Shown here in pieces: positions 52,973 through 63,626 of a stretch of DNA of 64,000 nucleotides. A program made the position numbers and the translations under genes. Position 1 is the stretch's first letter. The number at the start of each line of letters is the position of its first letter. Under the pieces are notes generated by a model. That model was given only the letters and a program-made list of their open reading frames with translations, did not search any database and was not told where the DNA came from. The stretch is taken from positions 248,001-312,000 of the forward strand of contig NZ_LOWB01000021.1 of the NCBI RefSeq assembly GCF_001522865.1, given 5' to 3'. Origin of the DNA: Burkholderia sp. TSV86. Lineage in GTDB: Bacteria; Pseudomonadota; Gammaproteobacteria; Burkholderiales; Burkholderiaceae.

Positions 52973-53206
52973 ATGGCACGCGTATGCCAAGTGACTGGGA
53001 AAGCGCCGATGAGCGGCAACAACGTTTCCCACGCGAACAACAAAACGAAGCGTCGCTTCCTGCCGAATCTGCAAAACCGCCGGTTCTGGGTGGAAAGCGA
53101 AAACTGTTGGGTGCGCCTGCGCGTCTCGAACGCCGGCCTGCGCCTGATCGACAAGAACGGCATCGATTCCGTGCTCGCTGACCTGCGCGCACGCGGCGAA
53201 GCCTAA
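52973..53206 (+). CDS. rpmB: 50S ribosomal protein L28
   Basis: This 77-residue L28 starts [20 protein letters not shown] and has [20 protein letters not shown], as in proteobacterial L28. It is the zinc-free form, without the four-cysteine pattern. It is followed 18 bases later by rpmG, the conserved pair. A ribosome site TTAGGAGTG precedes the ATG. Confidence 0.97.
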   Translation: MARVCQVTGKAPMSGNNVSHANNKTKRRFLPNLQNRRFWVESENCWVRLRVSNAGLRLIDKNGIDSVLADLRARGEA

Positions 53207-53224
53207 GCCCAAAGGAGCACTACC

Positions 53225-53392
53225 ATGGCGAAAGGCGCACGCGACAAAATCAAGCTCGAGTCGACCGCAGGCACGGGCCACTTCTACACGACCACGAAGA
53301 ACAAGCGCAACATGCCGGAAAAGATGGAGATCATGAAGTTCGATCCCGTCGCGCGCAAGCACGTGGCATACAAGGAAACCAAGATCAAGTAA
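53225..53392 (+). CDS. rpmG: 50S ribosomal protein L33
   Basis: This 55-residue L33 starts [20 protein letters not shown] and ends [14 protein letters not shown]. It lacks the CxxC pairs of the zinc-binding form. AAAGGAGCACTACC before the ATG is a strong ribosome site. It is followed by a terminator 31 bases after its stop, closing the rpmB-rpmG transcript. Confidence 0.97.
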
Positions 53393-53423
53393 TGCTCCGG
53401 TTTCCACGAGCCTGACGATGACG

Positions 53424-53450
53424 AAAAGCCCCGCAATCGCGGGGCTTTTT
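53424..53450 (+). terminator. Terminator of rpmB-rpmG
   Basis: AAAAGCCCCGC-AATC-GCGGGGCTTTTT is a compact stem with a T5 tail directly after rpmG. Confidence 0.93.
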
Positions 53451-53560
53451 ACTTGAGCCGCCGTCCGCGCTCCGTTCTGAAGCGGTATGCTCTGCACTTC
53501 CCGTTCGCCTGGCGCGCGGCGGGGAAGATGAGACAGAACGCACAAGCAACGGAGATGCAG

Positions 53561-55162
53561 ATGAATTTCGATGTGGCGATTGTCGGCAGCGGCCTCGCCG
53601 GCCTGTCGGTCGCGCTCAATCTCGCGCAAACACGCCGCGTCGCGCTGATCGCGAAGCGCTCGATGATGGAAGGCGCGAGTGACAACGCGCAAGGCGGAAT
53701 TGCCGCCGTGCTCGATTCGGCGGACAGCGTCGAAAACCACGTCAACGATACGCTGATCGCAGGCGGCGGCCTGTGCGACGAAATGGCAACACGCTACATC
53801 GTCGAGCGCGGCCGCGAGGCGATCGAATGGCTGATTTCGCAAGGCGTGCCGTTCACGAAGGATGATGCGGCCGAGCTGGGCTTCCACCTGACCCGCGAGG
53901 GCGGTCACAGCCACCGCCGCATCATTCATGCTGCCGACGCGACCGGGCATGCCGTGCTCGCGACGTTGTCCGAGCGTGTGCGCAGCCATCCGAACATCAC
54001 GTTCTTCGAGGATCACCACGCGATCGACCTGATCACGTCGGATCGCCTCGGGCTGCCCGGCCTGCCCGGACGGCGCTGCGTCGGCCTCTACGCGCTCGAC
54101 GTGCAAAGCGGCCGCACGGTGACGATCGAAGCGCCGCACACGGTGCTCGCGACGGGCGGCGCCGGCAAGGTGTATCTGTATACGACGAATCCGGACACCT
54201 CGACCGGAGATGGCATCGCGATGGCATGGCGTGCGGGCTGCCGAGTGGCGAACATGGAATTCATTCAGTTCCATCCGACCTGCCTATTCCACCCATATGC
54301 CAAGTCGTTCCTGATCACCGAGGCCGTTCGCGGCGAAGGCGGCGTCCTCCGGCTACCGGACGGCACCCGCTTCATGCCCGAGCATGATCCACGCGCCGAG
54401 CTTGCGCCGCGCGATATCGTCGCGCGCGCCATCGATTTCGAGATCAAGAAGCGCGGCATCGATTGCGTCTACCTCGACATCAGCCATCAGCCGGAAGCAT
54501 TCCTGCGCGAGCACTTTCCGATGATCCACGCGCGATGCCTCGAATTCGGCATCGACATCGCAAAAGAGCCAATTCCCGTCGTGCCGGCCGCGCACTACAC
54601 ATGCGGCGGCATCGTCACGGATTTGGCCGGCCGCACGGATCTCGCGGGGCTCTACGCGGTGGGCGAAGCATCGTACACCGGCCTGCACGGCGCGAACCGG
54701 CTCGCCAGCAATTCGTTGCTCGAATGCCTCGTGATCGGCCGCGCCGCCGCCGGTGCAATCGAAAGCGCCGGCTACGATTCGGCTACGCACGGCCCGCTGC
54801 CTGCGTGGGACGAGAGCCGCGTATCGGACCCGGACGAGGAAGTCGTCGTCGCGCACAACTGGGACGAACTGCGCCGCCTGATGTGGAACTACGTCGGCAT
54901 CGTGCGCACGGACAAGCGGCTCGAACGCGCGAAGCACCGGCTGAAGCTGCTGCGCAACGAGATTCACGATTATTACTCGAATTTCCGCGTGAGCCGCGAT
55001 CTGCTCGAACTGCGAAACCTGGTCGATGTCGCGTCGCTGATCGTCGACAGCGCACGCGCGCGGCGCGAAAGCCGCGGCCTGCACTACAGCCGCGACTGGC
55101 CGCATGCGCTGCCGAAAGCGTTGCCGACCGTGCTTACGCCCACGCGGCGAGCAGCAAAATAA
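53561..55162 (+). CDS. nadB: L-aspartate oxidase
   Basis: This 533-residue FAD enzyme starts MNFDVAIVGSGLAGLSVALN with the GxGxxG FAD motif (9-14). It has SDNAQGGIAAVL, EGGHSHRRIIHAADATG, EFIQFHPTCLFHP and HGANRLASNSLLECLVIGRA, all NadB signatures. It makes iminoaspartate for NAD synthesis. The ATG at 53561 follows ACGGAGATGCAG; the frame extends upstream only across the rpmG terminator. A strong terminator follows it. nadC and nadA lie convergently just beyond. Confidence 0.95.
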   Translation: MNFDVAIVGSGLAGLSVALNLAQTRRVALIAKRSMMEGASDNAQGGIAAVLDSADSVENHVNDTLIAGGGLCDEMATRYIVERGREAIEWLISQGVPFTKDDAAELGFHLTREGGHSHRRIIHAADATGHAVLATLSERVRSHPNITFFEDHHAIDLITSDRLGLPGLPGRRCVGLYALDVQSGRTVTIEAPHTVLATGGAGKVYLYTTNPDTSTGDGIAMAWRAGCRVANMEFIQFHPTCLFHPYAKSFLITEAVRGEGGVLRLPDGTRFMPEHDPRAELAPRDIVARAIDFEIKKRGIDCVYLDISHQPEAFLREHFPMIHARCLEFGIDIAKEPIPVVPAAHYTCGGIVTDLAGRTDLAGLYAVGEASYTGLHGANRLASNSLLECLVIGRAAAGAIESAGYDSATHGPLPAWDESRVSDPDEEVVVAHNWDELRRLMWNYVGIVRTDKRLERAKHRLKLLRNEIHDYYSNFRVSRDLLELRNLVDVASLIVDSARARRESRGLHYSRDWPHALPKALPTVLTPTRRAAK

Positions 55163-55211
55163 CCACCTGACCGGTCGCGCACGGCCCACTGCGCGGCGCC
55201 GTGCGCGCGAT

Positions 55212-55254
55212 GAAACCAGGCCGCCGGCACATCACGCGCCGGCGGCCTGGTTTC
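55212..55254. terminator. Bidirectional terminator after nadB
   Basis: GAAACCAGGCCGCCGGC and GCCGGCGGCCTGGTTTC form a 17-pair perfect stem around a nine-base loop, with a T-rich tail on the plus strand (ATTTGT). It sits between nadB and convergent nadC. Confidence 0.88.
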
Positions 55255-55431
55255 ATTTGTCTAATGCATGTTGAAACGGGTCGCCACTTTTTCGAAAAAA
55301 ATCGAAGCAACCACCGGCAGCGCGAAAGATCGACCGGACGCCGCGGCGCAGCCGCAATTCAGCCTGCTTTTTTCAAGCCGCCGCCCGCGTCTGCCCCATC
55401 ATTCCTGCCGGACAGCGCGGCCCTGCTGCGC

Positions 55432-56316
55432 CTATTCGACGATGCGCATCGAATAATCGGTCGCGCGCACGTCTTTCGTCAGCGCACCGATCGAGATCCG
55501 GTCGACGCCCGTCTCGGCAATCGCACGCACCGTGTCGAAATTCACGCCGCCCGATACCTCGAGCACCGCGCGGCCTGCGGCGATGCGCACCGCCTCGCGC
55601 ATCGCATCGAGCGTGAAATTATCGAGCAGCACCGACTGCGCGCCATGCGCAAGTGCGGTGCGCAACTGATCGAGCGTCTCGACCTCGATCTGCACCGGCA
55701 CATGCGCATCGAGTGCGAACGCCGTATCCAGCGCCTCACCGACGCCGCCCGCCGCCGCGATATGGTTTTCCTTGATCAAGATGCCCGCATAGAGCGCGAG
55801 CCGCTGATTCGCGCCGCCGCCCACGCGCACCGCGTACTTCTGCGCGAGCCGCAGGCCCGGCAACGTCTTGCGCGTGTCGAGGATGCGCGCGCGCGTATCG
55901 GCGATCCTGTCGACATAGCGGCGCGTTGCCGTCGCGACGCCCGACAGCAATTGCAGGAAATTGAGCGCATTGCGCTCGCCTGTCAGCAGCGATCGCGCCG
56001 GGCCGCGCAAGTCGCAGACGTTCGAGTCCGGCGTCATCCAGGCGCCTTCGCGGCAGTGCCACTGAACCTCGATCGCCGGATCGACCGCGTGCATCACCGC
56101 ATCGAACCACGGCACGCCGCACAGCACCGCTTCTTCGCGCACGATCACGCGCGCGGCACGCGCCGGGCCATCCGGCACGAGCCGCCCGGTCTGGTCGCCC
56201 GCACCGACATCCTCGGCAAGTGTATCGGCGACATTACGCGCGATCGCCGCGTCGAACGCGGCGCCGTACTCGCGCGAGATGTCCGCAAACAGCGGCGACA
56301 CTGCATGTCTGGTCAT
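55432..56316 (-). CDS. nadC: Nicotinate-nucleotide pyrophosphorylase (QPRTase)
   Basis: This 294-residue NadC has [16 protein letters not shown] near the N-terminus and [20 protein letters not shown]. The catalytic stretch [20 protein letters not shown] (with phosphoribosyl-binding Arg and Lys) precedes [11 protein letters not shown], and [18 protein letters not shown] and VSGGVNFDT close the family pattern. It turns quinolinate into nicotinate mononucleotide. It overlaps nadA by 4 bases (ATGA) and follows it in the NAD operon. The product also feeds CobT in the B12 locus. Confidence 0.95.
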   Translation of the reverse strand: MTRHAVSPLFADISREYGAAFDAAIARNVADTLAEDVGAGDQTGRLVPDGPARAARVIVREEAVLCGVPWFDAVMHAVDPAIEVQWHCREGAWMTPDSNVCDLRGPARSLLTGERNALNFLQLLSGVATATRRYVDRIADTRARILDTRKTLPGLRLAQKYAVRVGGGANQRLALYAGILIKENHIAAAGGVGEALDTAFALDAHVPVQIEVETLDQLRTALAHGAQSVLLDNFTLDAMREAVRIAAGRAVLEVSGGVNFDTVRAIAETGVDRISIGALTKDVRATDYSMRIVE

Positions 56317-57458
56317 GCCGGCCCCACGTTCGCGAAAAGTTGCTGATCGCGCTGCAAATCGCCGCTCGCCTGCACGCGCTGCTTGTGACGCGCCGCGAAA
56401 TCGAGCATCCGGTCGATCGGCACGCGCGCGCGCTCGGCAATGGCGGAATCGACGAGGATTTCACCGTAGCCGTGCTCGAGCGCGTCGGCCAGATTTGACA
56501 GCGCGTTCATCGCCATCCATGGGCAATGCGCGCAGCTCTTGCAAGTCGCGCTATTGCCGGCCGTCGGCGCCTCGATAAAAACCTTGCCCGGCGCCGCGAG
56601 CCGCATCTTGTGCAAAATACCGAGATCGGTCGCGACAATGAAGCGCTGCGCATCGAGCTTCACGGCCGCGTCGATCAACTGCGACGTCGAGCCGACCACG
56701 TCCGCGAGCGCGACGACGCTTTCCGGCGACTCGGGATGCACGAGAATCTTCGCGTCCGGATATTCGCCGCGCAGCAGTTCGAGCTCGACGCCCTTGAATT
56801 CGTCGTGAACGAGGCAGGAGCCCTGCCACATCAGCATGTCCGCGCCGGTCTTCTTCTGGATATAGCTTCCGAGATGCCGGTCCGGCGCCCAGATGATCTT
56901 CTCGCCGCGCGCATGCAGATCGGCGACGATCTCGAGTCCGATCGACGACGTGACCATCCAGTCGGCGCGCGCTTTCACCGCGGCGCTCGTGTTCGCATAA
57001 ACGACCACCTGGCGATCCGGGTGCGCGTCGCAAAACCGCGAGAACTCGTCCACCGGGCAACCCAGGTCGAGTGAGCAGGTCGCATCAAGATCGGGCATCA
57101 GCACGCGCTTGCCCGGGCTCAGAATCTTCGCCGTCTCGCCCATGAAGCGCACGCCGGCGACAACAAGCGTCTGCGCGTCGTGATCGCGGCCGAAGCGGGC
57201 CATTTCGAGCGAATCGGCAACGCAGCCGCCCGTTTCGTCCGCGAGCGCCTGCAGATCCGCGTCGACATAGTAATGCGCGACGAGCACCGCCTTTTCGCGC
57301 TTGAGCAGCGCCCTGATCCGCGCCTTCCATTCATCGCGCTCGCCAGCCGTGAGCGGCGCGGGCACTTTCGCCCACGCCTCGCCGACGCCGCAAGCCGCTC
57401 CTGAGGCGAGCGGCCGGTCGAATTCGATGGGTTTGATCCCGATCGCCGAATGCATCAT
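56313..57458 (-). CDS. nadA: Quinolinate synthase
   Basis: This 381-residue NadA condenses iminoaspartate with dihydroxyacetone phosphate using a [4Fe-4S] cluster. The likely ligands are C128 (ATCSLDLGC), the cysteine in [11 protein letters not shown], and one in [33 protein letters not shown] and [13 protein letters not shown] are also typical. The ATG at 57458 (or 57455) follows AGGAGATTG. It is translationally coupled to nadC. Confidence 0.95.
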   Translation of the reverse strand: MMHSAIGIKPIEFDRPLASGAACGVGEAWAKVPAPLTAGERDEWKARIRALLKREKAVLVAHYYVDADLQALADETGGCVADSLEMARFGRDHDAQTLVVAGVRFMGETAKILSPGKRVLMPDLDATCSLDLGCPVDEFSRFCDAHPDRQVVVYANTSAAVKARADWMVTSSIGLEIVADLHARGEKIIWAPDRHLGSYIQKKTGADMLMWQGSCLVHDEFKGVELELLRGEYPDAKILVHPESPESVVALADVVGSTSQLIDAAVKLDAQRFIVATDLGILHKMRLAAPGKVFIEAPTAGNSATCKSCAHCPWMAMNALSNLADALEHGYGEILVDSAIAERARVPIDRMLDFAARHKQRVQASGDLQRDQQLFANVGPA

Positions 57459-57691
57459 CAATCTCCTGTCGAGCAGGCGCGGCGTTTCGTGCCGCCTCTG
57501 CTCCCATGCCGCGATTGACCGGCGCCAGCACTTCGACGCCTGTCCAGCCCTGCGGCGGTGTGCCGATTGGGGTGAGCGCATAGCGCTCGGACGCCCCAGG
57601 CCTCACACTCCAATTCCATGCCACGCCCCTCCTCCCGTGGGCAGCCCACCCAATCATCAGTCCAGCGCAGGCGAGCCATTCGAGCGGGAAC

Positions 57692-57716
57692 AAAAAACCC
57701 CGCCAGCGCGGGGTTT
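57692..57716 (-). terminator. Terminator after the desaturase gene
   Basis: AAAAAACCCCGC-CAGC-GCGGGGTTT is a compact hairpin 40 bases beyond the desaturase stop on the minus strand, with the T-run on that strand. The rest of the spacer to nadA (57459-57691) shows no gene. Confidence 0.88.
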
Positions 57717-57756
57717 GTGACGTCCGGAAATTTTAATCGATTTCGGTCTGGACGGC

Positions 57757-58953
57757 TTATGCGTAGCGGCTCAGGCGTGTCGCGAACTCCTGCAGCGCCT
57801 TGATGCCGCTTTGTTCGGCACGATGGCACCAATCCTGCAACTGGGCCAGCAACTGTTCGCGCGACGCATTCGAGCGTTCCCAGATCGCGGCAAGCTCGGC
57901 GCGCAGTTGGAAGAACGTATGCAGCTTCTGGCTGTTCGCGAAAATCTCCGGCAGCAGGCGCTTTTGCGGCTCGTCTAGGCCTGCTTCGTCCTTGTGGAAC
58001 CACTTGCGCGCGCCGTGCATCAATTGGTACTTCTCGCGCGCGCCCAGCTCCTTCAGATGCGCCAACTCCTGGCGATACGCACGCTTGAGCGTCTTCGCGT
58101 AACGCGCCATCACCTCGTAGCGGTTCGACAGCACCGCCTGCAGCGTTTCCTGATCGAGCACCGTCTTGCGTGCGGCCAGGCGCGGCGTCGGCGCGATCTT
58201 CTTCACTTTGGCGAGCCCGAACACGGACATGATGCGGATGTACATCCAGCCGATATCGAATTCGTACCACTTGTTCGACAGCTTCGCCGACGTCGCGAAC
58301 GTATGATGATTGTTGTGCAGTTCCTCGCCACCGATCACGATGCCCCACGGAAACAGGTTCGTGCTCGCATCAGCCGAATTGAAGTTCCGATAGCCCCAGA
58401 AGTGGCCGAGGCCATTGACGACGCCCGCCGCCCAGAACGGAATCCAGATCATCTGTACCGCCCAGACAGTCAGACCGGCGAGGCCGAACAGCGCGACGTC
58501 GATCACCATCATCAAGCTCACGCCGAGAATCGGATATTTCGAGTAGACATTGCGCTCAAGCCAATCATTCGGCGTGCCGTGACCGTACTTGCGCATCGTC
58601 TCTTCGTTCTTCGCCTCCGCGCGATACAGCTCGGCGCCTTCGAGCAGCACCTTCCAGATCCCGCGCGTTTGCGGGCTGTGCGGATCTTCCTCGGTTTCGC
58701 ATTTCGCATGATGCTTGCGATGGATCGACGCCCACTGGCCCGTCAGCATGCCCGTCGTCATCCACAGCCAGAAACGGAAGAAATGGCTCACGATCGGATG
58801 CAAATCGAGCGCGCGATGCGCCTGGCAACGGTGCAAATAGACGGTCACGCCGACGATCGTCACGTGCGTGACGGCCAGCGCGAACAGCACGATCTGCCAC
58901 CACGAGAAGCGCAGAAGCCCGTTGGAAAGGAAATCGAGCAGGGAATTCAGCAA
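57757..58953 (-). CDS. Acyl-CoA (delta-9) fatty acid desaturase
   Basis: This 398-residue membrane di-iron desaturase has the three histidine boxes HRCQAH (41-46), HRKHH (78-82) and ELHNNHH (about 210-216). It has several hydrophobic helices in the first 200 residues and a soluble C-terminal extension of about 150 residues rich in charged helices. It is placed last in the purN-rsmB-mscS run, with a 153-base gap before it, so it may have its own promoter. The long C-terminal part is an added feature of this beta-proteobacterial subgroup (from memory). Confidence 0.88.
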   Translation of the reverse strand: MLNSLLDFLSNGLLRFSWWQIVLFALAVTHVTIVGVTVYLHRCQAHRALDLHPIVSHFFRFWLWMTTGMLTGQWASIHRKHHAKCETEEDPHSPQTRGIWKVLLEGAELYRAEAKNEETMRKYGHGTPNDWLERNVYSKYPILGVSLMMVIDVALFGLAGLTVWAVQMIWIPFWAAGVVNGLGHFWGYRNFNSADASTNLFPWGIVIGGEELHNNHHTFATSAKLSNKWYEFDIGWMYIRIMSVFGLAKVKKIAPTPRLAARKTVLDQETLQAVLSNRYEVMARYAKTLKRAYRQELAHLKELGAREKYQLMHGARKWFHKDEAGLDEPQKRLLPEIFANSQKLHTFFQLRAELAAIWERSNASREQLLAQLQDWCHRAEQSGIKALQEFATRLSRYA

Positions 58954-59106
58954 GGCGTTACCTGTGGAAGTAGTCAGACCGCCGGCTCAACCGCGGCCCA
59001 TGTCAAGAAAATGAAAGCACACTGCGTAGTAGGACGGGATTTTACTGCATCCGTTCCAAGTCTTTGTAAAAAATGAACATTTCTTGTCGCAACGCAATAC
59101 GCGGCG

Positions 59107-60459
59107 CTACGCGCCGGCCGCGGCCCTGCCCGCCGGCGCGCCATTCGCGCCCGCCGCCGCGAACCCGTCCGGCAGCCCGACCACGCGCACCTCGCGCTGT
59201 GGAAACGGAATCGAGATCCCATGCTCGGAGAAGAGCCGCCAGATGTTGCGGTTGACCGCCGAGCGCACGCCCGCCGTTCCCTTGGCCGCCTGATCGATCC
59301 AGAACGCAAGCTCCAGATCGACGCCGTCCGCGCCGAAGCCGACGAGGTATGGCGTTGGCGCGGGCTCCTCGAGCACGCGCTCGACGCCCTTTGCCGCTTC
59401 GACCAACAGCGCAAGCGCGCGCTCGACGTCCGACGTATACGCAACCTGCACCGCAACCTTCGCATAGCCGTGAGTCAGATACGACGACTGGTTCTGCACA
59501 ATGTCGGTGACCAGTTTTTCGTTCGGAATCAGCGTCTCGTTGCCGTCGAGGCCGCGCACGACCGTGTAGCGGGTACGAATCTGCGTGACGACGCCCTGCT
59601 GGCCGCCGACGTTGATCGCGTCGCCAAGCCGCAGCGACCGGTCGAGCAAAATAATGAAGCCCGACACGTAATTGCTCGCGATCTTCTGCAGACTGAAACC
59701 GAGGCCGACACCGAGCGCGCCGCCAAACACGCCGAGCACCGTCACGTCGATGCCGACGAGCGACAGCCCGACCAGGATCGCCGCGAACACGAGAAGCGCG
59801 CGCCCGGCCCGCGACAGCACGACTTTCAGGTTCGCGTCGAGCGTTCTCGAGCGCGTCAGGCGCTCATCGAGCACCGAGCCGAGCCACATCGCGAGCATCA
59901 GCGTCACGCACAGCCACAGCACGCCCGAGATCACCGACATGAGCGTCAGATGCGCGTTCGCCACGCGAAATTGCACGCTGTCGAGCCATGCGATCACGTC
60001 GCGCTGGATGCCGAGCACGGTCAGCGCCATGGCTATCCAGACGACGGTCGACACGATCTTCTCGACGATCGACAGCCACGCGTGCGTGTGGCCGTCGCGC
60101 GCGAATACGCGGCGCGCGGCGAAAAACAGCACATAGATGACGCCGATCCCGATGAGCGGCACGAGCGCAAGCTGCAGCAGCGACGTCGGCATCAGGCCAT
60201 CGAAAACGAGCTGCGCGAGCCACATGAACACACCGCCGACGAGCGGAAACAGCGCCCGGTTCAGGCTGAGCGAGCCCGCACCGGGCATGCGGCCTGCCGC
60301 GCGGCGTCGCGCGTCGATCCGGCTGCGCAGATAACGCGCGACGAGCCATGCGAGCACGAGCGCGCCGAAGAACGCGACGGCCTGCCAGATCATCGCGGGC
60401 TGGCTGAAATCGCGCACGACCGCCTCAAGCCGCCGGGTCAGCAGAAGATTCGTCATCAT
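59107..60459 (-). CDS. MscS-family mechanosensitive channel
   Basis: This 450-residue protein has an extended N-terminal membrane region (about five hydrophobic segments). The MscS core follows: the pore-lining helix GVFGGALGVGLGFSLQKIAS, then YVSGFIILLDRSLRLGDAIN, and a cytoplasmic beta/alpha domain (RTRYTVVRGLDGNETLIPNE, then SYLTHGYAKVAVQVAY). Channels of this type release solutes on osmotic downshift. The extra N-terminal helices place it among YbdG/YnaI-like members rather than the minimal MscS. It follows rsmB by 15 bases. Confidence 0.9.
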   Translation of the reverse strand: MMTNLLLTRRLEAVVRDFSQPAMIWQAVAFFGALVLAWLVARYLRSRIDARRRAAGRMPGAGSLSLNRALFPLVGGVFMWLAQLVFDGLMPTSLLQLALVPLIGIGVIYVLFFAARRVFARDGHTHAWLSIVEKIVSTVVWIAMALTVLGIQRDVIAWLDSVQFRVANAHLTLMSVISGVLWLCVTLMLAMWLGSVLDERLTRSRTLDANLKVVLSRAGRALLVFAAILVGLSLVGIDVTVLGVFGGALGVGLGFSLQKIASNYVSGFIILLDRSLRLGDAINVGGQQGVVTQIRTRYTVVRGLDGNETLIPNEKLVTDIVQNQSSYLTHGYAKVAVQVAYTSDVERALALLVEAAKGVERVLEEPAPTPYLVGFGADGVDLELAFWIDQAAKGTAGVRSAVNRNIWRLFSEHGISIPFPQREVRVVGLPDGFAAAGANGAPAGRAAAGA

Positions 60460-60474
60460 GCGTGCCGTCTCCCG

Positions 60475-61737
60475 CTACTGCGCGCGCCGCTCGAGAACCG
60501 CGGCGAAGAAGCCGTCGGTCGCATGCCGATGCGGCCAGAGCGACAGGTAATCGCCCGTATCGAGCGCGATCCGCTGCTCGGCGAACACGCGGCTCGCAGG
60601 CGTCAGCACGAACTCCGGATGCGCGTCGAGGAACGCCGCGACGATCGCCTCGTTCTCCGCGTCGAGCACGCTGCAGGTCGCGTAGACAAGCCGGCCGCCT
60701 GTTTTCACGAGACGCGCGGCGCTTGCGAGAATCGACGCCTGTTTCGGCGCAAGCTCGGCAATGGTCTCGCGCGTTTGCCGCCACTTCAGATCCGGATTGC
60801 GGCGCAGCGTACCGAGCCCGCTGCACGGCGCATCGACGAGCACGCGGTCGATCTTGCCCGCGAGGCGCTTGATCTTCGCGTCGTGTTCGCTGTCGATCAG
60901 CACCGGATTCACGTTCGACAGGCCGCTTCTCGCGAGGCGCGGCTTGAGCTTCGCGAGACGCTTGTCGGACACGTCGAATGCATACAGCCGGCCCGTCGAG
61001 CGCATCATCGCGCCGAGCGCGAGCGTCTTGCCCCCCGCGCCCGCGCAAAAATCGACAACCATCTCGCCGCGCCGCGGCGCGACGAGCGAGCACAGGAGCT
61101 GGCTGCCCTCGTCCTGGACTTCGATCAGGCCGTCCTCGAACAGCTTGAGCTTCGTGAGCGCCGGCTTGCCGACGACGCGCACGCCGGACGGCGCGAACGG
61201 CGTCGCGCCCGCCTCGATGCCGGCCGCGCGCAAAGCGTCGATCGCTTGATCCCGGGTCGTGCGCAGCAGGTTCGCGCGCAAATCGAGCGGCGCCGGATAA
61301 TTGACGGCCGCGGCGAACTGCGCGAGTTCGTCGGCGCCGATTCGCTGCGCCAGCATCTGGTGGATCCAGTCGGGCAAGTTCGTGCGCACCCGCAGCGGCA
61401 GGCTCGCCGGGTCGATTTTCGCGACATGCTCGAGCCACGCCGCCTCGGCCTCCGACACGAACGGCCTGAGCGCGCCGCGCCCGGCCGTCTGCATCAGGCC
61501 GAGCAGCGCCAGGCGCCGCGCCGGCGCGCCGGCGCCGCTCTCGGCCAGATGCGCGTACTCCATCTTTCGCCGCAGCACCGCGAACACCGCCTCGGCGATC
61601 ACGCCGCGCTCCGCGTGGCCGAGCTTCGGATGCGCGCGGAAAAAGCGGCTCGTCACGACATCGGCCGGGCCCGCGAACTTGAGCACCTCGGCAAGCAGCG
61701 CCTCGGTCTGCCCAATCAGAAAACCATGCAGCTTCAT
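60475..61737 (-). CDS. RsmB/NOP-family rRNA (cytosine-5) methyltransferase
   Basis: This 420-residue protein has an N-terminal NusB-like helical part and a SAM-dependent catalytic domain. DFCAGAGGKTLALGAMM is motif I. DAPCSGLGTLRRNPDLKWR carries the motif IV cysteine, and LVYATCSVLDAENE the motif VI catalytic cysteine. The two-cysteine scheme fits m5C RNA methyltransferases. It may be RsmB or a paralogue, and position alone does not decide. It overlaps purN by 4 bases (ATGA). Confidence 0.9.
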   Translation of the reverse strand: MKLHGFLIGQTEALLAEVLKFAGPADVVTSRFFRAHPKLGHAERGVIAEAVFAVLRRKMEYAHLAESGAGAPARRLALLGLMQTAGRGALRPFVSEAEAAWLEHVAKIDPASLPLRVRTNLPDWIHQMLAQRIGADELAQFAAAVNYPAPLDLRANLLRTTRDQAIDALRAAGIEAGATPFAPSGVRVVGKPALTKLKLFEDGLIEVQDEGSQLLCSLVAPRRGEMVVDFCAGAGGKTLALGAMMRSTGRLYAFDVSDKRLAKLKPRLARSGLSNVNPVLIDSEHDAKIKRLAGKIDRVLVDAPCSGLGTLRRNPDLKWRQTRETIAELAPKQASILASAARLVKTGGRLVYATCSVLDAENEAIVAAFLDAHPEFVLTPASRVFAEQRIALDTGDYLSLWPHRHATDGFFAAVLERRAQ

Positions 61738-62396
61738 ACGCCCTCACCCATCGAAATATCGGTCGCATCCGCGAACAGCCAGCGCGCACAGCCCGGCGCG
61801 AGCACCGCGCGCCCGTCCACGAGCCGCACCTGTTCCTGGACGAACCAACGCACCGCGCGCGGATACAGCACATGCTCGGCGGCCAGCACGCGCGAGGCGA
61901 GCGCGTCGGCGTCGTCGCCCGCGACGACGGGCACGGCCGCTTGAGCGACGATCGCGCCGCTGTCGAGCTCCGGAGTCACGAAATGAACCGTCGCGCCATG
62001 CACCGCGACGCCCGCGTCGAGTGCCTGCTGATGCGTGTGAACGCCCTTGAAGCTCGGCAGCAGCGACGGATGGATATTCAGCATCCGGCCCTCATAGCGT
62101 GCGACGAATGCTGGCGTGAGAATGCGCATGAAGCCGGCGAGCATGACGAGATCGGGCTCGAAGCGGTCGATCTCGGCCGCGAGGGCCGCATCGAAGCTAT
62201 CGCGGCTATCGAAGCCGCGGTGATCGACGAGCGCGGTCGCAATGCCGTGCGACGCCGCGAATGCCAGGCCCGCTGCGCCCGGCCGGTTGGAAATGACGGC
62301 GGCGATCTCAGCAGGCCAGCCTTCGCGCGCGCACGCGCGCACTACGGCCTCCATGTTGCTGCCGCGCCCGGAAATCAGGATGACGAGTTTCTTCAT
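61734..62396 (-). CDS. purN: Phosphoribosylglycinamide formyltransferase
   Basis: This 220-residue GAR transformylase starts MKKLVILISGRGSNMEAVVR. It has the substrate site AGFMRILTPAFVARYEGRML, NIHPSLLPSFKGVHTHQQAL, and ATVHFVTPELDSGAIVAQAA, with catalytic Asn, His and Asp in the usual places. It uses 10-formyl-tetrahydrofolate in purine synthesis. The ATG at 62396 gives the family N-terminus; the frame continues upstream only as shadow over ribF. Confidence 0.95.
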   Translation of the reverse strand: MKKLVILISGRGSNMEAVVRACAREGWPAEIAAVISNRPGAAGLAFAASHGIATALVDHRGFDSRDSFDAALAAEIDRFEPDLVMLAGFMRILTPAFVARYEGRMLNIHPSLLPSFKGVHTHQQALDAGVAVHGATVHFVTPELDSGAIVAQAAVPVVAGDDADALASRVLAAEHVLYPRAVRWFVQEQVRLVDGRAVLAPGCARWLFADATDISMGEGV

Positions 62397-62520
62397 CCGC
62401 GGAATTTTACCATTCGGCCCCGCCGTTTCCGGCATCACGAGCCGCCTGCGTGCACGAACGTTTATAATTATCTGCTTTGCGGCGTCTGGCCGCTCACTTC
62501 CCACGCTGTCATCCGCTAAC

Positions 62521-63513
62521 GTGAAAGTCTTCCGCGGCCTGCCCAACGACGAAAGCCGCGCCCCGTGCGCGCTGACGATCGGCAACTTCGACGGTGTCCA
62601 TCGCGGCCACCAGGCCCTGCTCGCGCGCGTGCGCGCGGCGGCGGACGCGCGCGGGCTGCCCGTCTGCGTGATGACGTTCGAGCCCCATCCGCGCGAATTC
62701 TTCAATCCGGCCGGCGCGCCGCCGCGCATCGCGATGCTACGCGACAAGCTCGAGGCACTGCGCGAGCACGGGGTCGACCGGGTCGTCGTCGAGCATTTCA
62801 ATCACACGTTCGCGAACCAATCGCCGGATGCGTTCGTCGAGCGCACGCTCGTCGACGGCCTGCACACGCGCTGGATCATGGTCGGCGACGATTTCTGCTA
62901 CGGCGCGAAGCGCGCCGGCAGCTTCGCGTCGCTGAAGGCAGCGGGCGAACACCACGGCTTCGAGGTCGAGCAGATGCAGACGCTCGCCGGCGCCGACGGC
63001 CAGCGCATCTCGAGTTCCGGCGTGCGCGCGGCGCTCGCCGCGGGCGATCTCGACGCCGCGGCGGCCGCGCTCGGCCATGGTTACGCGATCAGCGGGCATG
63101 TCGTCCACGGCCTGAAGCTCGGCCGCGACCTCGGCTTTCCGACGCTGAATCTGCCGATCGCACACAAGCGCCCCGCGCTGTCCGGCATCTTCGTCGTGCA
63201 AGTGCACGGCATCACGCCCGAGCCGCTGCCCGGCGTCGCGAGCCTCGGCGTGCGGCCGACCGTCGACGATTCGGGCCGCGTGCTGCTCGAAGTGCATTTG
63301 CTCGACTGGCACGGCAACGCATACGGCAAGATCGTACGCGTCGAATTCCTGAAGAAACTGCGCGACGAGGCGAAATTCGTCGATCTCGAAACGCTCGCGC
63401 GCGCGATCGCCCAGGACGTCGCCGACACGCGCGCGTACTTCGCCGCGCACGGCCGCGCGCCGGGCAGCCGCGCAACCGGCTTCGCGACGTCGGCCACCGA
63501 CCGAATTAGCTGA
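62521..63513 (+). CDS. ribF: Bifunctional riboflavin kinase / FAD synthetase
   Basis: This 330-residue RibF has an N-terminal FMN adenylyltransferase domain ([51 protein letters not shown]). A C-terminal riboflavin kinase domain follows ([40 protein letters not shown]). The start is a GTG at 62521 (read [10 protein letters not shown]), which aligns with the N-terminus of other RibF proteins; no ATG is available at that place. It is upstream of ileS, the usual order ribF-ileS-lspA. Confidence 0.94.
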   Translation: MKVFRGLPNDESRAPCALTIGNFDGVHRGHQALLARVRAAADARGLPVCVMTFEPHPREFFNPAGAPPRIAMLRDKLEALREHGVDRVVVEHFNHTFANQSPDAFVERTLVDGLHTRWIMVGDDFCYGAKRAGSFASLKAAGEHHGFEVEQMQTLAGADGQRISSSGVRAALAAGDLDAAAAALGHGYAISGHVVHGLKLGRDLGFPTLNLPIAHKRPALSGIFVVQVHGITPEPLPGVASLGVRPTVDDSGRVLLEVHLLDWHGNAYGKIVRVEFLKKLRDEAKFVDLETLARAIAQDVADTRAYFAAHGRAPGSRATGFATSATDRIS

Positions 63514-63626
63514 AGCGCCGCTGCCCGTCTCGCCGGGTGCCCCGCCCGCCGCGCCGCCCGATCCCGGCGCCGCGCCCACGATACACGACGCGCGAGCGTC
63601 CTCGAGATTTTCAAAGCGATCCCGAC